A stretch of 64,000 bases of DNA from Natronomonas gomsonensis (GTDB lineage Archaea > Halobacteriota > Halobacteria > Halobacteriales > Haloarculaceae), in the NCBI RefSeq assembly GCF_024300825.1, contig NZ_CP101323.1, positions 1,054,001-1,118,000 on the forward strand, written 5' to 3'. Both the position numbers and the translations under genes were made by a program. Of the stretch, positions 61,065 through 64,000 are shown piece by piece; the first letter of the stretch is position 1; each line of letters begins with the position of its first letter. Under the pieces are notes generated by a model. That model saw only the letters and a list, made by a program, of their open reading frames with translations. It had not been told where the DNA came from and made no database searches.

Positions 61065-62072
61065 TCAGACGTACGGCGTCAGGCCGACGGCGTCGACGAG
61101 AGCGATGCCGGCGACGAGCGCCCCGAGGAGGTACCCCGCGATTGCACCGCCGTTGAGCAGCGGCAGCCCTGCGTGGGCACGCCCTTTCATCACCATCCAC
61201 ATGAGGACGAGCAGTCCGACCGTCGTGCCGAGGACGGCGCCGAGTGCGGGAACGGTGACCGCGAGTCCGGGCACGTCCAACAGCGGCGCGTCGCCGGGGC
61301 GGAAAAACGCCGCCGACGCGACGAGAATCGAGGGGATGACCGCATCGCCCAACCCGATGAAGAAGGCGTCGCGCTCGAACGGTTCGGGTGGCTCCTCCTC
61401 TTCCTCGGTGTCGTCACTTTCAGCCTCGGAAGTCTCCTCGTCCTCATCGTCGTCCGAAATCGTCTCCGGCCCCTCCTCTTCGAGGAACGAGTACGACAGC
61501 GTCAGCGGAATCACCAACACGACCGGCAGTCGGAGGTCCATCACACCCGAGGCCAGCGTGAGCATGTGTTCGGTGCCGTACACCGAGATGGCGTCGTACA
61601 CTGCCAACACGACGAGCAAGACGAGGGCGGGGAGAAGTCCGAAACTGATGCCGAACAGCCCCGCCGCGCCCGCTCCCATGACGATACCGGCGGCATCGAT
61701 GACGTACCACTCGGGGTAGGCGAGCAGGCCGACACCCAAGCCGAGTGCGGCACCGACCGCCAAGACGTTGAGACCGCCGACCGTGACCACGGCGGGAATC
61801 ACGACCGAGAAGACGTAGAACGACAGGAACACCGACGCGAAGACGATGAGTCCCTGGAGGAGTTGGTCGACGCCGAACTTCAGCGCGACGAGCATCACCG
61901 CCGTCGCGACGAGGATGGCGCCGATGTACAGCACGCTGTTGGTCGGGTCGGAGGGGTCTTCGACGGTCTGGTAGCCGGCTTCCATGAACGGCTCAACGAG
62001 GGCGAGGGCGCCCAACTGGACGAGGAGGAAGACGCCGACAGTGGCGGCGACGGCAACGTAGGCCCGCTTCAT
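61065..62072 (-). CDS. Presenilin / signal-peptide-peptidase-like intramembrane aspartyl protease
   Basis: The 335-residue protein has nine helices and both catalytic aspartates: Asp160 in AVYDAISVYG (YD) and Asp243 in FIGLGDAVIPS (GLGD), with a downstream GLPLLN segment in the place of the PAL motif. Between the two active-site helices is an acidic loop of about 35 residues, almost all Asp and Glu, longer than in typical archaeal homologues. It should cleave membrane-spanning peptides. It is followed upstream by Gar1 and SRP19 on the same strand in the order SRP19-Gar1-protease. Confidence 0.85.
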   Translation of the reverse strand: MKRAYVAVAATVGVFLLVQLGALALVEPFMEAGYQTVEDPSDPTNSVLYIGAILVATAVMLVALKFGVDQLLQGLIVFASVFLSFYVFSVVIPAVVTVGGLNVLAVGAALGLGVGLLAYPEWYVIDAAGIVMGAGAAGLFGISFGLLPALVLLVVLAVYDAISVYGTEHMLTLASGVMDLRLPVVLVIPLTLSYSFLEEEGPETISDDDEDEETSEAESDDTEEEEEPPEPFERDAFFIGLGDAVIPSILVASAAFFRPGDAPLLDVPGLAVTVPALGAVLGTTVGLLVLMWMVMKGRAHAGLPLLNGGAIAGYLLGALVAGIALVDAVGLTPYV

Positions 62073-62124
62073 ACCCTACGGTCCGGTGGCGGTCGTTTGG
62101 GCGTTGCGGTCTCCGAACGGTCCC

Positions 62125-62352
62125 TCACCGGGCGTACAGTTTCGTCCCGAGCAACAGCGGGAGGTCGACGCCGTCGTCGGGCGAGACGGCGATGTAGGGG
62201 CGGTCGACCGGCCCGAACACGTCGACGACGCGGCCGACCGAATCGAGGTCCTGGTCGACGACTGCGGCCCCCATGTCCGGGTGGTCGTCGTCGGGACAGC
62301 GGACGACGGCCAGCCCCTGGGCGGTCCTGACGACCTCGCCGACGCGTTTCAT
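62125..62352 (-). CDS. gar1: H/ACA ribonucleoprotein protein Gar1
   Basis: The 75-residue protein is a short Gar1: [48 protein letters not shown], a beta-barrel that binds the pseudouridine synthase Cbf5 in H/ACA guide RNPs. The Gly/Arg-rich ends of eukaryotic Gar1 are missing, as usual in archaea. Its start overlaps the stop of SRP19 by 4 nt, so they are co-translated. Confidence 0.87.
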   Translation of the reverse strand: MKRVGEVVRTAQGLAVVRCPDDDHPDMGAAVVDQDLDSVGRVVDVFGPVDRPYIAVSPDDGVDLPLLLGTKLYAR

Positions 62353-62627
62353 TCCCGGAGGGCGGAGACGTACGCCGCGACGGCCCCGAGGAGGTCGGAT
62401 TTCGTGGCGTCGTCGGCGTCCTTCACGAGGACGCGACCGCGGGGTTCGTACTCCCGTGGATACGTCTTTTCGCGCTCGATGACGGCGTCGTAGCCGACCT
62501 GCTGGACCGCGCTGGCTATCTCGTCGACGGTGGGTTCCGGAATGGCGAGGTCCGCGGGGACGCGCCGGCCCTCGCTACGCGATAACTCCGCGTCGAGATA
62601 GGCGGGCCAGATGACGTTCTCGACCAT
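62349..62627 (-). CDS. srp19: Signal recognition particle 19 kDa protein
   Basis: The 92-residue protein has [39 protein letters not shown], conserved SRP19 patches that bind helices 6 and 8 of SRP RNA before SRP54 joins. Length is normal for archaea. A CTTTTTACG patch sits about 25 nt upstream. It forms a cotranscribed pair with Gar1 (4-nt overlap). The 37-nt space to the BtuF-type gene has nothing else. Confidence 0.9.
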   Translation of the reverse strand: MVENVIWPAYLDAELSRSEGRRVPADLAIPEPTVDEIASAVQQVGYDAVIEREKTYPREYEPRGRVLVKDADDATKSDLLGAVAAYVSALRE

Positions 62628-62664
62628 AGTCGACGTGGGCGACGGCGGCGTAAAAAGAGGGCGG

Positions 62665-63732
62665 TTACGGCCGACGGGCGAGGAGTGCCACGGCGGCGAG
62701 TGCGACTACTGCGACGAGTCCACCGAAGCCCGCGCCGTCGCCATCAGTCGAGTCGGTCTCGGTCGTCGACGGCTCCGAGTCGGCCGGCGTCGCGGTCGGC
62801 GTCGCCTCTGACTCCAGTTCGGCCTCCGAAAGCGCCTCGGCGATTGACTCCAGTGCGATGGCGATTCGGGGCGCCGGTTGGCTGAGGTAGTTGCCGTTGA
62901 TGGCGACGACTTGGTCGTTCTGGACCGCGAACGTCGACTCGTAGGCGGCCGTGTTCGGGACCCGCCCCTCGTCGTCTGCGACGATGATTACTTCGGGGTT
63001 CCACTCCACGAGAGCCTCGTCGTTGATTTGGCCGTATCCCTCGACGCCGTTTTCGGCGGCGACGTTGACGCCGCCGGCGGTCGTGATGAGTTCGCTGATG
63101 AAGGTTCCCGACCCGGCGGTGAAGTTGTCGGTGAAGTGTAACACGCGCGGCGACTCGTAGGCGTCGGTGCCGTTGCGGACCGAATCGATGCGGTTCCAGT
63201 ACTCCTCGTTGGTCGTCTCGGCGGCCTCACAGGAACCGACGAGTTGACCGGTCAGTTCGGTTTTGTCCGCGACGAACTGCAGGGAGTTGCCAAAGCCGAA
63301 CTTGTAGACGGTCTGGTTGGCCTCACGGAGGCTCTGGACGGTCTCGTCGGGAACGACGTTCGGTGCCAACACGATGTCGGCGTCGAGTTCGACGACGGCC
63401 TCCTGGTTGACGGAGAAGCCGTCGTCGTTGAGGACGTTCGTCTTTCCGTCGATGCCCTCGAGATAGTCGGTGTAGGGGCCGACCGGGGCGCCGACGACGC
63501 GGTCCTGGGCGTCGAGTTCCCACAGCGTCTGGGCCGCACTCGGTTGGAGGGCGACGATGCTGTCGGGCCGTTCCTCGACGGTCACGTTCGTCCCCGTGGC
63601 ATCGGTCGCGGTGAACGGGAACGAACAGTCGGCGTCTCCCTGTGTGGTCGCGCCCACCGCAGGGGCGGCGGCCGCAGAGAGCGCGACGACGAGAAGCGCC
63701 GTGACGAAGACGGCAGTGTAGCATCGAGTCAT
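62665..63732 (-). CDS. PGF-CTERM-like anchored BtuF/FecB-type solute-binding protein
   Basis: The 355-residue protein has an N-terminal signal peptide ([28 protein letters not shown]), a TroA/BtuF-type fold ([76 protein letters not shown]), a Thr/Glu-rich spacer, and an end [23 protein letters not shown], a PGF-CTERM-like sorting signal. It captures cobalamin or an iron chelate for the divergent BtuC-like permease. It is anchored by sorting instead of a lipobox. Confidence 0.85.
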   Translation of the reverse strand: MTRCYTAVFVTALLVVALSAAAAPAVGATTQGDADCSFPFTATDATGTNVTVEERPDSIVALQPSAAQTLWELDAQDRVVGAPVGPYTDYLEGIDGKTNVLNDDGFSVNQEAVVELDADIVLAPNVVPDETVQSLREANQTVYKFGFGNSLQFVADKTELTGQLVGSCEAAETTNEEYWNRIDSVRNGTDAYESPRVLHFTDNFTAGSGTFISELITTAGGVNVAAENGVEGYGQINDEALVEWNPEVIIVADDEGRVPNTAAYESTFAVQNDQVVAINGNYLSQPAPRIAIALESIAEALSEAELESEATPTATPADSEPSTTETDSTDGDGAGFGGLVAVVALAAVALLARRP

Positions 63733-63756
63733 CGAGCGAACAGAGAGACGAGGGCA

Positions 63757-63769
63757 ATAAGTATTTGGC
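63757..63769. promoter_or_regulatory. Shared divergent TATA patch for the BtuF- and BtuC-type genes
   Basis: ATAAGTATTTGGC (plus) sits about 29 nt before the BtuC-type start at 63792 and about 31 nt before the BtuF-type start at 63732, reading AATACTTAT on the minus strand. A single AT patch serves both directions. Confidence 0.5.
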
Positions 63770-63791
63770 TAATCCAACCGCAGTTGTGCCT

Positions 63792-64000
63792 ATGGTCTTC
63801 CGACGGGCGCTGGCGTGGTCGGCGGGGTTAGCCCTGCTGTTCGTCGCCGTCGTGCTCGTCAGCGCGACGCTCGGCTACGCCGACATCACGCCGCTGTCGG
63901 TCGCCTACGTCGTGCTCAACGCGGTCGCGGTGCCGACCGTCGACACCTCGGGGATGGCGTGGGTTCACCCCTTCGAGTTCGCGGTGCCGGCGACGACCAC
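63792..64000 (+). CDS. BtuC/FecCD-type ABC transporter permease (3' end outside window)
   Basis: The first 69 residues (MVFRRALAWSAGLALLFVAVVLVSATLGYADITPLSVAYVVL) give a cytoplasmic start, one hydrophobic helix and the short loop seen at the start of BtuC-type permeases. The rest is beyond the window edge. It would form the membrane channel that takes cobalamin or a siderophore from the BtuF-type protein encoded divergently 59 nt away, with an ATPase expected downstream. Confidence 0.72.
   Translation, partial: MVFRRALAWSAGLALLFVAVVLVSATLGYADITPLSVAYVVLNAVAVPTVDTSGMAWVHPFEFAVPATT

Noticed and set aside
60459-62330. A 623-codon plus-strand frame over the HTH regulator, protease and gar1
   Set aside because: Highly charged, Arg/Asp-rich shadow with no motif; the minus-strand genes are well supported.

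Overview
The window is chromosomal DNA of a halophilic archaeon (class Halobacteria). Supporting signs are a GC-rich sequence, strongly acidic proteins, Tat-type lipoprotein signals (twin Arg followed by L-A-G-C), PGF-CTERM-like surface anchors, and archaeal information-processing genes (GatE, FEN1 with a PCNA-binding tail, Gar1, SRP19, TrmJ). TATA-like boxes lie about 25-30 nt upstream of many start codons, as expected for leaderless haloarchaeal transcripts. I do not assign a genus.

Region 1-6.9 kb is mixed: the end of a gene with a Trp-studded acidic tail, a Tat lipoprotein, a METTL5-like methylase, a rhomboid protease, a zinc alcohol dehydrogenase, and a DUF4166/YndJ-like pair. Region 6.9-14.3 kb is an acyl-CoA cassette. 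It has an APH-type kinase divergent from an acyl-CoA dehydrogenase, then an SDR, a HAD phosphatase, a metallo-beta-lactamase hydrolase, a second SDR and an F420-type LLM oxidoreductase. The kinase, dehydrogenase and HAD parts look like an unfused version of animal ACAD10/ACAD11. Region 14.4-20.5 kb holds a TAXI-type TRAP transporter, a benzoylformate-decarboxylase-like ThDP enzyme and an EamA permease. Region 20.5-31.2 kb carries two zinc micro-proteins, a CaiB-type CoA transferase divergent from an acyl-CoA dehydrogenase, redox and cupin proteins, a sirtuin, another acyl-CoA dehydrogenase, a PGF-CTERM-like surface protein, a GlcD-type oxidase and NadE.

Region 31.3-35 kb is the only clearly disturbed stretch. 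A pilin-like gene with a LamG domain is frameshifted and interrupted by a TnpB-only insertion sequence (IS1341 type), and its LamG core is missing. Region 35-45.6 kb is a second catabolic block on the plus strand: a small unknown gene, a UbiD decarboxylase, a UbiD paralogue without catalytic residues, an acyl-CoA ligase, an acyl-CoA dehydrogenase, a two-subunit biotin-dependent acyl-CoA carboxylase and a MaoC dehydratase. A metallo-beta-lactamase hydrolase related to the one at 11.4-12.3 kb converges on it.

Region 46.6-64 kb is mostly housekeeping: MptE and dihydropteroate synthase, TrmJ, GatE, a PadR regulator, fumarase, BolA, FEN1, a GNAT enzyme, a methyltransferase, DUF3054, an OFA-type MFS carrier, an ornithine-cyclodeaminase-family enzyme, a zinc HTH regulator, a presenilin-like protease, Gar1, SRP19, and a BtuF/BtuC-type uptake system cut by the window end. 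No rRNA, tRNA or CRISPR array was seen. Best candidates for novelty are the split ACAD10/11-like module and the UbiD active/degenerate pair joined to a CoA-carboxylation pathway.
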